Positions 57,668 to 64,000 of a stretch of 64,000 nt of DNA are shown piece after piece. Under the pieces are notes generated by a model. That model made no database searches and was not told where the DNA came from. It saw only the letters and a program-made list of their open reading frames with translations. The DNA lies in the NCBI RefSeq assembly GCF_024362405.1, contig NZ_CP101454.1, forward strand, positions 3,782,001-3,846,000, written 5' to 3'. A program made the translations under genes and the position numbers. This DNA comes from Halorarius litoreus. GTDB taxonomy: Archaea > Halobacteriota > Halobacteria > Halobacteriales > Haloarculaceae. Numbering within the stretch: the stretch's first letter is position 1; each line of letters starts with the position of its first letter.

Positions 57668-58318
57668 GTGGCGTCCCCGTTCGACGTTCTCGGACTCGAT
57701 CCCGATGCCGACGACCGGGCGGTAATCGAGGCGTACCGGGACCGGGTGAAGGAGGCGCACCCGGACCACGGCGGCTCGGCCGCCGAGTTCCAGCGCGTCA
57801 AAGCCGCCTACGAGGCCGTCCGCAACGGCGAGGTGGACGACGACGCGGGCACGGCACCCGAGACCGACCCCCAGCCGGAACCCAGAGAGCCGGAGGGCAC
57901 GCGCGTCGAGTACGTGAACTACGACGCGCTCGACGACCACGGCTGGTCGCTCGACGACCCGGAGCTGTTCGAGACGGCCGCCGAAGCCGAGCTCGACCCG
58001 GTCGACTACGGCCGACTCCTCGTCGAACCACGCGAGAGCCTGCTCGAAGGGGCGGAGAACCGCGGGTTCACGTGGCCGTACGCCTGTCGCGGCGGGGCGT
58101 GTGCGAACTGCGCCGTCGCGGTCGTCGAGGGCGAACTCGACCAGCCGCCGAACCACGTGCTCTCCCAGGAGATGCTCGACCGCGGCATCCGGCTGTCGTG
58201 TGTCGGGATGCCGATGACGGACGAACTCAAGGTCGTCTACAACGTCAAGCACCTCCCTGACCTCGACGAACTCCTCCTCCCCGCCAAGCGGTTCGGGCAG
58301 GTGAGCCCGAGCGAGTGA
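57668..58318 (+). CDS. fer: J-domain/2Fe-2S ferredoxin fusion
   Basis: A 216-residue protein with GTG start 57668 (MASPFDVLGLDPDADDRAVI). Residues 3-52 form a DnaJ-type domain with HPD at 31-33. An acidic linker spans about 55-78. The C-terminal plant-type 2Fe-2S ferredoxin holds cluster cysteines C140, C145, C148 and C178 (YACRGGACANC...LSC). Haloarchaeal ferredoxin Fer has an N-terminal extension of the same general order; here the extension is a J-domain with intact HPD, which would contact Hsp70. It donates electrons to 2-oxoacid:ferredoxin oxidoreductases and related enzymes. Cytoplasmic. Confidence 0.92.
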   Translation: MASPFDVLGLDPDADDRAVIEAYRDRVKEAHPDHGGSAAEFQRVKAAYEAVRNGEVDDDAGTAPETDPQPEPREPEGTRVEYVNYDALDDHGWSLDDPELFETAAEAELDPVDYGRLLVEPRESLLEGAENRGFTWPYACRGGACANCAVAVVEGELDQPPNHVLSQEMLDRGIRLSCVGMPMTDELKVVYNVKHLPDLDELLLPAKRFGQVSPSE

Positions 58319-58427
58319 ACGGCCGAAAATCAGCGCGTTCCAGCCGAATCGTCGCCGATTCTCACGGCGTGGGAACCTGCACTACGGTAATCATTCTGGC
58401 CTGCGTACCTCGATTCGAGAGGTACCC

Positions 58428-59051
58428 ATGTACGACAGAATCCTCGTCCCGATTGACGGCACGCCCGGCTCCGAACGCGCGGTTCGCAACGCGCTCGATA
58501 TCGCCAGCAAGTACGACGCGACGGTCTACGTCGTGTCGGTCGTCGACAACGGACCGCTGGGCCGCGACGGGGCCCGAGCCGACCGCGTCGAGCGGGCTGA
58601 GAAGGCACTCGAGAAGGCCCGCCGTGAGGCCGAGGACGCTGGCGTCGATCTCCAGGCCGAACTGCTCGAGGGGAAAGTCACCGCCCAGATCATGCAGTAC
58701 GTCGACAAACACGGCATCGACCTCGTCGTGATGGGGACCCACGGGCGGAAAGGGTTCGACCGGTTCGTCGTCGGGAGCGTCAGCGAGCAGGTCGTCCGCA
58801 ACGCCGACGTGCCGGTGTTGACCGTGAGTCTCGGAAGCGACACGGTGAAAGTCACGTCCGTCGAGCAGGCACACGAGATCGCCCGGGACGCGCTCGCGGC
58901 CCGGGGCTACGACGACATCACGCTCGAACAGGGCGCGTACGACGAACCCAGCGCGTACGTCGTGCAGGGCGTCGCCGACGGCACCCGGTGTAACGTTCAC
59001 GTCGAGAAAGGGACCGGGAGCCCCCACGTCGTCGAACTCGGCTCGGCGTGA
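58428..59051 (+). CDS. Universal stress protein with C-terminal extension
   Basis: A 207-residue protein. Residues 1-140 form a UspA domain: MYDRILVPIDGTPGSERAVR and ATP-binding VMGTHGRKGFDRFVVGSVSE (103-117 G-x2-G-x9-G-S pattern), VPVLTV end. A further 70-residue C-terminal module (VEQAHEIARDALAARGYDDI; YDEPSAYVVQGVADGTRCNV) is not a second Usp and is not recognised. The Usp binds ATP and acts in stress survival; the extension may mediate interactions. Single gene, 109 nt after the ferredoxin gene. Confidence 0.9.
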   Translation: MYDRILVPIDGTPGSERAVRNALDIASKYDATVYVVSVVDNGPLGRDGARADRVERAEKALEKARREAEDAGVDLQAELLEGKVTAQIMQYVDKHGIDLVVMGTHGRKGFDRFVVGSVSEQVVRNADVPVLTVSLGSDTVKVTSVEQAHEIARDALAARGYDDITLEQGAYDEPSAYVVQGVADGTRCNVHVEKGTGSPHVVELGSA

Positions 59052-59464
59052 ACTGGCGCTGTCGATACTGTTCTACTCGACGCCATTGAGAGATTCGACG
59101 TGTGAGAGATGTGACGTGCTGCATATAGAGCGTGTATGCAGCACGCGGTAGGTGTTCGTTCCATGCGACCTGGACTAATATAGCTGGGAGGTGGGTGTGC
59201 GTCTTACACGGCCAATGGTAGTGACATTGGCGGAAAAGTGACCTCCGCATATACCGATCGGAGGCCTCGAACTCCGAAAGTACACCGTGGGTATGGTTAT
59301 CACCTCGTTCGCCGGAAAGACGCACGAGATGCCACCGTACGTGTTCTTTACTACATTCACCCAGCAAGGGCGTTGAAAACGTACTAGACCGTCCCGAACG
59401 AACGGAGCACGCGAGAGAACTGGTCGAGTCTCTCGGTGGGACGTGACGGGACTTTTTCGTCACG
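59052..59464. other. 413-nt gap, lower GC, inverted repeat
   Basis: No convincing gene; a 61-residue minus-strand frame (59175-59360) lacks a family, start signal and coding bias. The gap contains the perfect 11-bp inverted repeat at 59115-59145, a 6-bp repeat CCTCCG/CGGAGG (59242-59264), and AT-rich tracts. Confidence 0.5.
59115..59145. repeat. Perfect 11-bp inverted repeat
   Basis: CGTGCTGCATA (59115-59125) and TATGCAGCACG (59135-59145) are exact reverse complements with a 9-nt loop. The inner GCTGCAT/ATGCAGC core recurs in the second large hairpin at 62216-62242. Either a regulator site or a folded RNA end of the universal stress gene, whose stop lies 64 nt upstream. Confidence 0.6.
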
Positions 59465-59608
59465 ATGAGCAGGTACGATGGCGTCGTCATCGACGAGTTG
59501 GCGGCTCAGGCCGCGCTCGCCCTCGCTGAAAGCGGTAACGTGACGACCGAGACGCTCCGAGCGTTCACGCTCGCCGAATTTCGCGACATCGTCGAAACCA
59601 TGTCGTAA
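59465..59608 (+). CDS. 47-residue small protein, tentative
   Basis: ATG 59465 opens MSRYDGVVIDELAAQAALAL, then AESGNVTTETLRAFTLAEFR and DIVETMS. Helical, acidic, with no Cys or TM. The compact HTH-like spacing suggests a small antitoxin or DNA-binding protein, but this is not established. It is convergent with the methyltransferase gene. No strong promoter lies upstream. Confidence 0.45.
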   Translation: MSRYDGVVIDELAAQAALALAESGNVTTETLRAFTLAEFRDIVETMS

Positions 59609-59665
59609 CCGACGGCCGGTGGCCGACCGACCACCACTCGTCGATCGGTACTCCCAACGATACGG

Positions 59666-60742
59666 TTACGGCTTCGCTTCAAAGACGAGGCTGGTCGGTG
59701 TCTCGGCCGCCCGGCGGAAGCGTGTGAACCCACCTTCGGTAACGACCTCGCGGGTCTGGTCCTCGCCAGCTTGGGCGCCGAGCCCATAACCGACATCCTG
59801 ACTGAGCGAGTTCGGAGTACAGGCCAGCGTCGAGATCGAATATCCAAGACGGCCAAACGGAGTGAGGTTGTTTTCGACCTGGTCATCGGCATACGGTTCG
59901 ACGATCATCCACGCACCGTCATCGGCCAACGTTTCCAGTACGTGAGCTGCCACACCGACCGGGTCGCCCATGTCATGGTAGCAATTGAACATCGTCACGA
60001 GGTCGTACTCGGTTCCTGAGTACTCTCTCGCGGTCGCCACTTCGAAGGTGACGCGGTCGGACACGCCCGCGGTCGCCGCCCGCTCGCGCGCCACTTCGAT
60101 TGATTTCTCGTGGTAGTCGATACCGACGACCGTCGAGTTGGGGTATGCTTCGGCCATGCGAATCGTCGGGGCTCCGTGACCACACCCCACGTCGACGATC
60201 TTCCCGCCTGCGTTCAGCCTGGCATCGATACCGTCGAGCGCTCCGATCCAGTCGAGTAGGAACGCCCCGTAGGATGGTCCGAAGAAGCGTTCCGTGCCGT
60301 GGAACACGTCGTCGTCGTGTTCGTGCCAGCCGATGCCCGCTCCCGTTCGGAAGGCATCCTCGAGTTCCGGGCCAATCTTGGCCACTGACCCGACCAGCTG
60401 GAAGGCACCCGGCATGAACACGGGGCTTTCCTCGTTGGCCAAGACGTGCGCCTGCTCTGGAGTGAGGTAGTAGCGGTTAGTGTCGGGGTCGTAGGTCACG
60501 TACCCGCCGGCGGCCTGCGAGCGCAGCCATTCACGGACGTAGCGTTCGTTGGTTTCGGTTTTCTCGGCGAGCTCAGCGGAGGTTAGTGGCCCTGCGTCAT
60601 CGAGTGCCGCGTACAGCCCGAGCTCGTCCCCGATGACGGCGAGTGCGGCGTGAACCGTTGCGCCGAGGTCGACGAGCGACGTCTCAACGAGTTCGCTCAG
60701 TTTCTCTTCGTTCAATCGATCCGATTGGGTGTCAGTTGACAT
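59666..60742 (-). CDS. SAM-dependent methyltransferase with N-terminal wHTH
   Basis: A 358-residue class I methyltransferase. An N-terminal winged-helix dimerisation segment (about 20-100, LTSAELAEKTETNERYVREW and YLTPEQAHVLANEESPVF) is of the O-methyltransferase type. Motif I VDVGCGHG is at 183-190, followed by VVGIDYHEKSIEVARERAAT (motif II), DLVTMFNCYHDMGDP and ETLADDGAWMIVEPYAD. Small-molecule O- or N-methylation is likely; substrate unknown. It lies 12 nt after the DUF1059 gene in one operon. Stands next to a CxxC-rich ArsR-like regulator that is divergent from the operon. Confidence 0.9.
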   Translation of the reverse strand: MSTDTQSDRLNEEKLSELVETSLVDLGATVHAALAVIGDELGLYAALDDAGPLTSAELAEKTETNERYVREWLRSQAAGGYVTYDPDTNRYYLTPEQAHVLANEESPVFMPGAFQLVGSVAKIGPELEDAFRTGAGIGWHEHDDDVFHGTERFFGPSYGAFLLDWIGALDGIDARLNAGGKIVDVGCGHGAPTIRMAEAYPNSTVVGIDYHEKSIEVARERAATAGVSDRVTFEVATAREYSGTEYDLVTMFNCYHDMGDPVGVAAHVLETLADDGAWMIVEPYADDQVENNLTPFGRLGYSISTLACTPNSLSQDVGYGLGAQAGEDQTREVVTEGGFTRFRRAAETPTSLVFEAKP

Positions 60743-60754
60743 CGTTTTACTTCC

Positions 60755-60928
60755 TCACACGATTTTTAGGTGTTTACTTCGGAGTTCTTCGGCTGTGTAG
60801 TCCTGGCCGTGGACGTCCCGCATGTGACGCTTGGCCAGTTCGATTGCCTCTGCCTCGTCTTCTGATTGGATGATGAACCGGCAGTCGGCCGCCGCTGCTT
60901 CACAATCGAGCTTGTGTGCTTGCGCCAC
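60755..60928 (-). CDS. DUF1059 small protein
   Basis: A 57-residue protein from GTG 60928: MAQAHKLDCEAAAADCRFII, then EAEAIELAKRHMRDVHGQDY, ending EELRSKHLKIV. The DUF1059 pattern is a C..C pair and AxxHxxDVHG. This GTG has a true Shine-Dalgarno GGAGGT (60937-60942, minus strand) 8 nt away, which settles the start and shows a leadered mRNA. It lies 12 nt before the methyltransferase gene in the same operon. The role of DUF1059 is not known; it is often found beside small redox or stress genes. Confidence 0.85.
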   Translation of the reverse strand: MAQAHKLDCEAAAADCRFIIQSEDEAEAIELAKRHMRDVHGQDYTAEELRSKHLKIV

Positions 60929-60989
60929 TGTTGATGACCTCCAGGCGTACCGTCTACTACCACCAAGATAAGCGTAATTAGAACGACAT

Positions 60990-61011
60990 TTCTATCGGGA
61001 TGTCGATAGAA
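60990..61011. promoter_or_regulatory. 8-bp inverted repeat, candidate operator
   Basis: TTCTATCG (60990-60997) and CGATAGAA (61004-61011) form a perfect dyad with a 6-nt centre. It lies upstream of the DUF1059-methyltransferase promoter region (TTCTAATTA, minus strand, about 60975-60984) and 149 nt before the divergent regulator's ATG. A natural target for the neighbouring ArsR-like regulator; no other copy was found. Confidence 0.55.
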
Positions 61012-61159
61012 TCCACCTTCTATAACGGAACTGACGTATGGGTCCTGGCCACGACATCTCCCTAGCAGACTCGGTGGCCATCGCTTCTCACAGGGTCTTC
61101 CAGTCCATGTGGTGTGGTACCAAGGGAAGAGTAATTACGAGTGTTCCCCTAGTACGGAT

Positions 61160-62131
61160 ATGTGTCCCCCCATTTCAGGCAATCGGGAACGGGCGGACCG
61201 ATCTACCGCGAACGAGGCGTTCAAGCTCCTCTCGGACGAGACTCGACTCGAAATCTTACAAGCCCTCTGGGAAGCCCAGGATCAAACGGACGAGACGCCG
61301 ATCCGGTTCGCCGACCTCCGTGAATGCATCGGCGTTGACGATCCCGGCCGCCTGAACTACCACCTGAACAAGCTCATGGAGACCTTCGTCCGGCGGACAG
61401 AGGACGGGTACGAGCTCATGGAATCGGGCAAGCGGATCGTCAGGATGGTACTCTCCGGCACCGCCATCGCCGATCCAGAGATCGAACCTGTCGCAGTCGA
61501 CATCTCGTGTTGGTACTGCGGGGGCCAACCCGTCTGGAGCTACCGGGAGGGCTGGCGCTATCTGGAATGTACCAACTGCGAGGCGCGGTGTGTCCGCTCG
61601 TTCCCACCCGGCGTGATCAGCAAGTCCGAATTCCCGCCGTCGGGGTTGCGCGGTCGGACGCCAAACGAGATCAACGAGGCGGATCGAATCTGGGGTGCTC
61701 ATCGACGAGCCTCGGTGATGGACGGGGTTTGCCCGGAGTGTGCGGGTGAAATGCCAGTCATCTCGGTCGATATCTGCGAAGATCACCAGCCGGATTGGGA
61801 TGCGTACCAGTTCTGTGAGCATTGTGGATCCATCTTCAAGATGCTCGTCTCGCACGTCTGTGAGGGGTGTAAGTATCGGTGGCGAATGCCGACGTTGTTC
61901 TACCCGTCACGACATCCGGCGGTGGTCGCGTTCTTCTACAACCACGGGATCGAGTTCGACCTCGCCACATACGAACAACGCGCCATCCTCCTCGATTTCG
62001 AGGAAGAACTCCTCTCAGAGGACCCTCTCCGCATCCGCATCTTGGTTTCGTTTGAGGACGAAGTGCTTGGGCTCACGTACGATGATCGGATGGAGCTAGT
62101 AGACGTGACTCGTGACGGAGTAGAGCACTGA
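61160..62131 (+). CDS. ArsR-like winged-HTH regulator with five CxxC pairs
   Basis: A 323-residue protein. ATG 61160 (MCPPISGNRERADRSTANEA) has an AGTAATTACG element about 27 nt before it. The N-terminal ArsR-type wHTH (FKLLSDETRLEILQALWEAQ, then DPGRLNYHLNKLMETFVRRT) takes up about 18-100. Five CxxC pairs follow: 117/120, 137/140, 191/194, 219/222 and 234/237, forming zinc ribbons or a metal/redox sensor. The C-terminus has a final alpha-beta domain. Paralogue at 62785-63747. I remember this type as DUF7351. It probably represses or activates the divergent DUF1059-methyltransferase operon. Confidence 0.85.
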   Translation: MCPPISGNRERADRSTANEAFKLLSDETRLEILQALWEAQDQTDETPIRFADLRECIGVDDPGRLNYHLNKLMETFVRRTEDGYELMESGKRIVRMVLSGTAIADPEIEPVAVDISCWYCGGQPVWSYREGWRYLECTNCEARCVRSFPPGVISKSEFPPSGLRGRTPNEINEADRIWGAHRRASVMDGVCPECAGEMPVISVDICEDHQPDWDAYQFCEHCGSIFKMLVSHVCEGCKYRWRMPTLFYPSRHPAVVAFFYNHGIEFDLATYEQRAILLDFEEELLSEDPLRIRILVSFEDEVLGLTYDDRMELVDVTRDGVEH

Positions 62132-62784
62132 TCTAAATACAGAACTGCTGATCTCTGCGCGGTTCTTACTGAGATTCCTGAATCGGTTATATCCGCAGAC
62201 GACCAATACTCTCTTTGCTGCATTCATCCTCTGAATGCAGCACGCTCGCAGAAACTTCACCCGTCCCTATCAGAAGCGGCGTGCGAGATATAGAGGCTGA
62301 GTTCGGCACGAGGTCATGGTGTGGTATGCGTTCAGATTCCATCTGATTTCCCGGGCGAACCGAACGCACCCGAGTCTATCAGCTTCAATTCGTGATGATG
62401 GCTGCAGCACGAAGTAGCGAAAACGGGGCCGAAGGTTGAGGAGGGGATGAAGTGGAATGCCAGATTAACAACTTCTCCCCATCTACACTACAACTGTCAC
62501 CACATAAAGCAATATTTACCGCTTGGACATCATTGAGAATTATCCGTGTAACAAGCCATGCGCCATTCATGGGCACTCGAGTAGGGAGTCATGGAAAGCC
62601 CCCATACCAGCGATACGGGGTCCCATCTATCGGTAGATACTCCCCCTGTATCGACCGGCCCGATCGCCTCGTAAGCGACCATCGCTCGTGACAGACTCGC
62701 GCCTTCTATTCAGCACGCCCGCGGAGTCCTACTCGAACTCTGTCAGTACCGCCCTGCGAGATACGGAGAGTGCAGTCATCACGA
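62132..62784. other. 653-nt gap with inverted repeat
   Basis: Low GC for this genome. Contains the 11-bp inverted repeat at 62216-62242, a related GCTGCAGCACG (62401-62411), a Shine-Dalgarno-preceded 29-codon frame (62447-62536) and a 63-residue minus-strand frame (62385-62576), none with a recognised family. It may be decayed mobile or regulator-linked DNA. No terminal repeats of an IS were seen. Confidence 0.55.
62216..62242. repeat. Perfect 11-bp inverted repeat
   Basis: TGCTGCATTCA (62216-62226) and TGAATGCAGCA (62232-62242) are exact reverse complements with a 5-nt loop, 85 nt after the regulator stop. It shares the GCTGCAT/ATGCAGC core, and TGCAGCACG directly after it, with the repeat at 59115-59145. 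No T-run follows. Confidence 0.6.
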
Positions 62785-63747
62785 TCAGGCCGACTCTGTC
62801 CCTCGTTCTCTCGTCACATCGACAACAGACACGTCCTCGTCGATCGTCAACGTCAGGGCGTCGTCGTCGACGGTGAACGTCAACGCCACCACGACGGGGT
62901 CAGTCGAGCGGATGTCCTCCTCGTAATCTCCGAGGGCACCGGGCGCCCGCTCGTGGGTCTCTGGGACGAGGGGATTGAGCCCGTGGTCGGTGAGAAACGC
63001 CAGCAGTTCCGTCTCCGCCAATAGACACAGGTTGGGAATGCCGCTCGAACTGTAGTGACAGGTCGAACACTCGACCTCGAACAGAGCCGCGTAGCGGCGG
63101 TCACAGTGGGCACAAACGCCCTCCGTGGCGTGGTCCTCACAGACCGTCATCGACTGCTGGATGGTGCCGGAGCAGCGTGGACACACGCCGGCGCTGAGTC
63201 CCAGGGACTCCAGATTCGACCAGACCACGGCGGCGTTGTGGAGCTCCGTGGGTGTCCGCCCCTGGACGCCCGCGGGAGGGAGGTAGATGTGCCCGAGTGT
63301 TCCGAACTCGGTGGCGAACTGCGGCCCCGACGCCTCCTGCCTGAAGAAGCCGGCACACTCCGTGCAGAAGAGTTCGACGCGCTCCTGTTGGTAACTCACC
63401 TCAACCGGTGCCCCACAGAAGGGACACGGCCGGTCGGTGGGTTTCCGGTGAACTATCGGATCTTCGGTCACAGTCCCCGAGAGAACGGCCTCGACGATCC
63501 GGCGGCCCGTCTGCCGGATCGCATAGCCCGCTTCGGTCCGACTGATGAAGTGCCCCGCGAGTTTGTCGAGATGATAGCTGAAGTTCGACCGGGTGTCGTA
63601 GTCGCTGCGCTCGAACAGCGTCGAAAAAGCCAGCGGCTCGTCCGCCCTGCTGAGCGTCCGCAGGATCCCGAGCCGCGTCTCGTCCGCGACGAGCGCGAAG
63701 GCCTCGTCCGGCGAGAGCCCCGACGTCGACGTGTCGTCGCCCACCAT
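62785..63747 (-). CDS. ArsR-like regulator with five CxxC pairs (paralogue)
   Basis: A 320-residue paralogue of the 61160-62131 protein. wHTH at about 12-85 (FALVADETRLGILRTLSRAD; NFSYHLDKLAGHFISRTEAG) and five CxxC pairs at 108/111, 128/131, 189/192, 212/215 and 227/230, in nearly the same spacing as the other copy. C-terminal domain ends VVVALTFTVDDDALTLTIDE. Convergent with its paralogue across a 653-nt gap, and divergent from the partial gene at 63880, with TATA-like boxes for both in 132 nt. A regulator for that partial gene is likely, by position. Confidence 0.88.
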   Translation of the reverse strand: MVGDDTSTSGLSPDEAFALVADETRLGILRTLSRADEPLAFSTLFERSDYDTRSNFSYHLDKLAGHFISRTEAGYAIRQTGRRIVEAVLSGTVTEDPIVHRKPTDRPCPFCGAPVEVSYQQERVELFCTECAGFFRQEASGPQFATEFGTLGHIYLPPAGVQGRTPTELHNAAVVWSNLESLGLSAGVCPRCSGTIQQSMTVCEDHATEGVCAHCDRRYAALFEVECSTCHYSSSGIPNLCLLAETELLAFLTDHGLNPLVPETHERAPGALGDYEEDIRSTDPVVVALTFTVDDDALTLTIDEDVSVVDVTRERGTESA

Positions 63748-63768
63748 ACCCGTGCTTGCGGGGAGAAC

Positions 63769-63778
63769 TATTTAAATA
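63769..63778 (-). promoter_or_regulatory. TATA box of the 62785-63747 regulator
   Basis: TATTTAAATA, symmetrical, is centred 27 nt before ATG 63747 on the minus strand; leaderless mRNA. It lies in the divergent region with the next gene. Confidence 0.6.
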
Positions 63779-63840
63779 TCGGTCCGAAACGGTGCTCACC
63801 CAGAACGTGTCAGCTGATTCCCTATAACATCATATAGCTG

Positions 63841-63849
63841 AAATATAAT
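63841..63849 (+). promoter_or_regulatory. TATA-like box of the partial right-edge gene
   Basis: AAATATAAT lies about 35 nt before ATG 63880. A G-rich stretch follows at 63857-63862. Confidence 0.5.
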
Positions 63850-63879
63850 TGGCCGCGGGGGGAGACGTCGAACGACACC

Positions 63880-64000
63880 ATGGGTTCTGATACGACGAAT
63901 CCGACGGAGGCCGCAACGAGCGTAGTACCCGGGAGCTCCGGGCTTTCGGACCTCACGACGTTCGGGAAGGTCCGGTTGGCCGCGTTCGCACTAGTCGTGC
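63880..64000 (+). CDS. Start of a probable membrane protein (partial)
   Basis: ATG 63880 opens MGSDTTNPTEAATSVVPGSS, then GLSDLTTFGKVRLAAFALVV, cut at the right edge after 40 codons. A polar N-terminal tail leads into a hydrophobic helix beginning VRLAAFALVV, as in many transport proteins. The family cannot be told from this fragment. Divergent from the CxxC regulator, which probably controls it. Confidence 0.6.
   Translation, partial: MGSDTTNPTEAATSVVPGSSGLSDLTTFGKVRLAAFALVV

Noticed and set aside
59175-59360. 61-residue minus-strand ORF in the 413-nt gap
   Set aside because: No coding bias, no promoter or ribosome site, and it crosses the inverted-repeat-containing AT-rich gap.
62447-62536. 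29-codon ORF after a GAGGAGGGG in the 653-nt gap
   Set aside because: No recognised protein, low-complexity His/Leu composition, and no promoter at the right distance.
1-64000. CRISPR array or cas genes
   Set aside because: No regularly spaced identical direct repeats and no Cas-like proteins; the short CG-rich repeats at 31222-31395 are irregular.

Overview
The window comes from a haloarchaeon (class Halobacteria). Coding sequence is GC-rich with G or C in most third positions, and the proteins are strongly acidic. Many starts are leaderless ATG or GTG codons about 27 nt downstream of a TATA-like box, and the markers are archaeal (S3Ae, S15, Pcc1, archaeal pilus ATPase, UbiA-type lipid prenyltransferase, CuA oxidase subunit II). 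I cannot name a genus with confidence.

Layout. 0-2.5 kb: a tight minus-strand operon rps15 - RecJ-like - pcc1 - rps3ae, cut by the left edge. 2.7-4.1 kb: tRNA-Ala(GGC), a three-HTH plus HNH protein and two very small genes. 4.4-14.2 kb: a type IV pilus-like locus, with a seven-gene minus-strand operon (pilB ATPase, pilC membrane core, five pilin-like proteins) facing a large orphan pilin-like protein. 14.4-34.4 kb: mostly housekeeping and envelope genes: aminotransferase with an Lrp regulator, MFS carrier, two related LEA/WHy-repeat membrane-anchored proteins, redoxin, NCS2 permease, MscS channel, purA, Trm112-like protein, cbiX with a DR2241-type Fe-S protein, a Gfo/Idh/MocA (xylose dehydrogenase-like) enzyme and a nitrilase-family amidase. 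34.5-37.3 kb: a PhoU/AbrB regulator and an ATP-NAD kinase-like protein.

39-49.3 kb is a terminal oxidase and assembly region: oxidase subunits III and II, heme O synthase fused to a CtaA-like half, a membrane protein with a CxxC, an Rdx thioredoxin-fold protein, an ABC ATPase/permease pair, an HtrA-type protease and a DUF420 (CtaM-like) protein. Subunit I is not in the window. 49.4-51.8 kb holds a B12-binding mutase subunit with its MeaB chaperone and a CoA-binding protein. 52.6-55.6 kb has a UbiA prenyltransferase, tRNA-Arg(TCG) followed by a partial copy of its own 3' end, an orphan A/V-type ATPase subunit D, small membrane proteins and an N-terminally short TrkA-C protein.

55.9-59.1 kb encodes a ferritin-VIT1 fusion, a J-domain/ferredoxin fusion and a universal stress protein. 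59-64 kb is less gene-dense and lower in GC. It carries a DUF1059 plus SAM-methyltransferase pair, two paralogous ArsR-like regulators that each have five CxxC pairs, several perfect inverted repeats, and the start of a probable membrane protein at the right edge.

The clearest unexplained signals are the pilin locus with its orphan partner, the WWxxH repeat (WHy) family, the orphan AtpD beside a disturbed tRNA-Arg, the paired CxxC regulators with nearby palindromes, and seven convergent gene pairs whose stop codons touch or overlap. No CRISPR array, rRNA or complete insertion sequence was seen. Family names, including DUF numbers, come from memory and were not searched.
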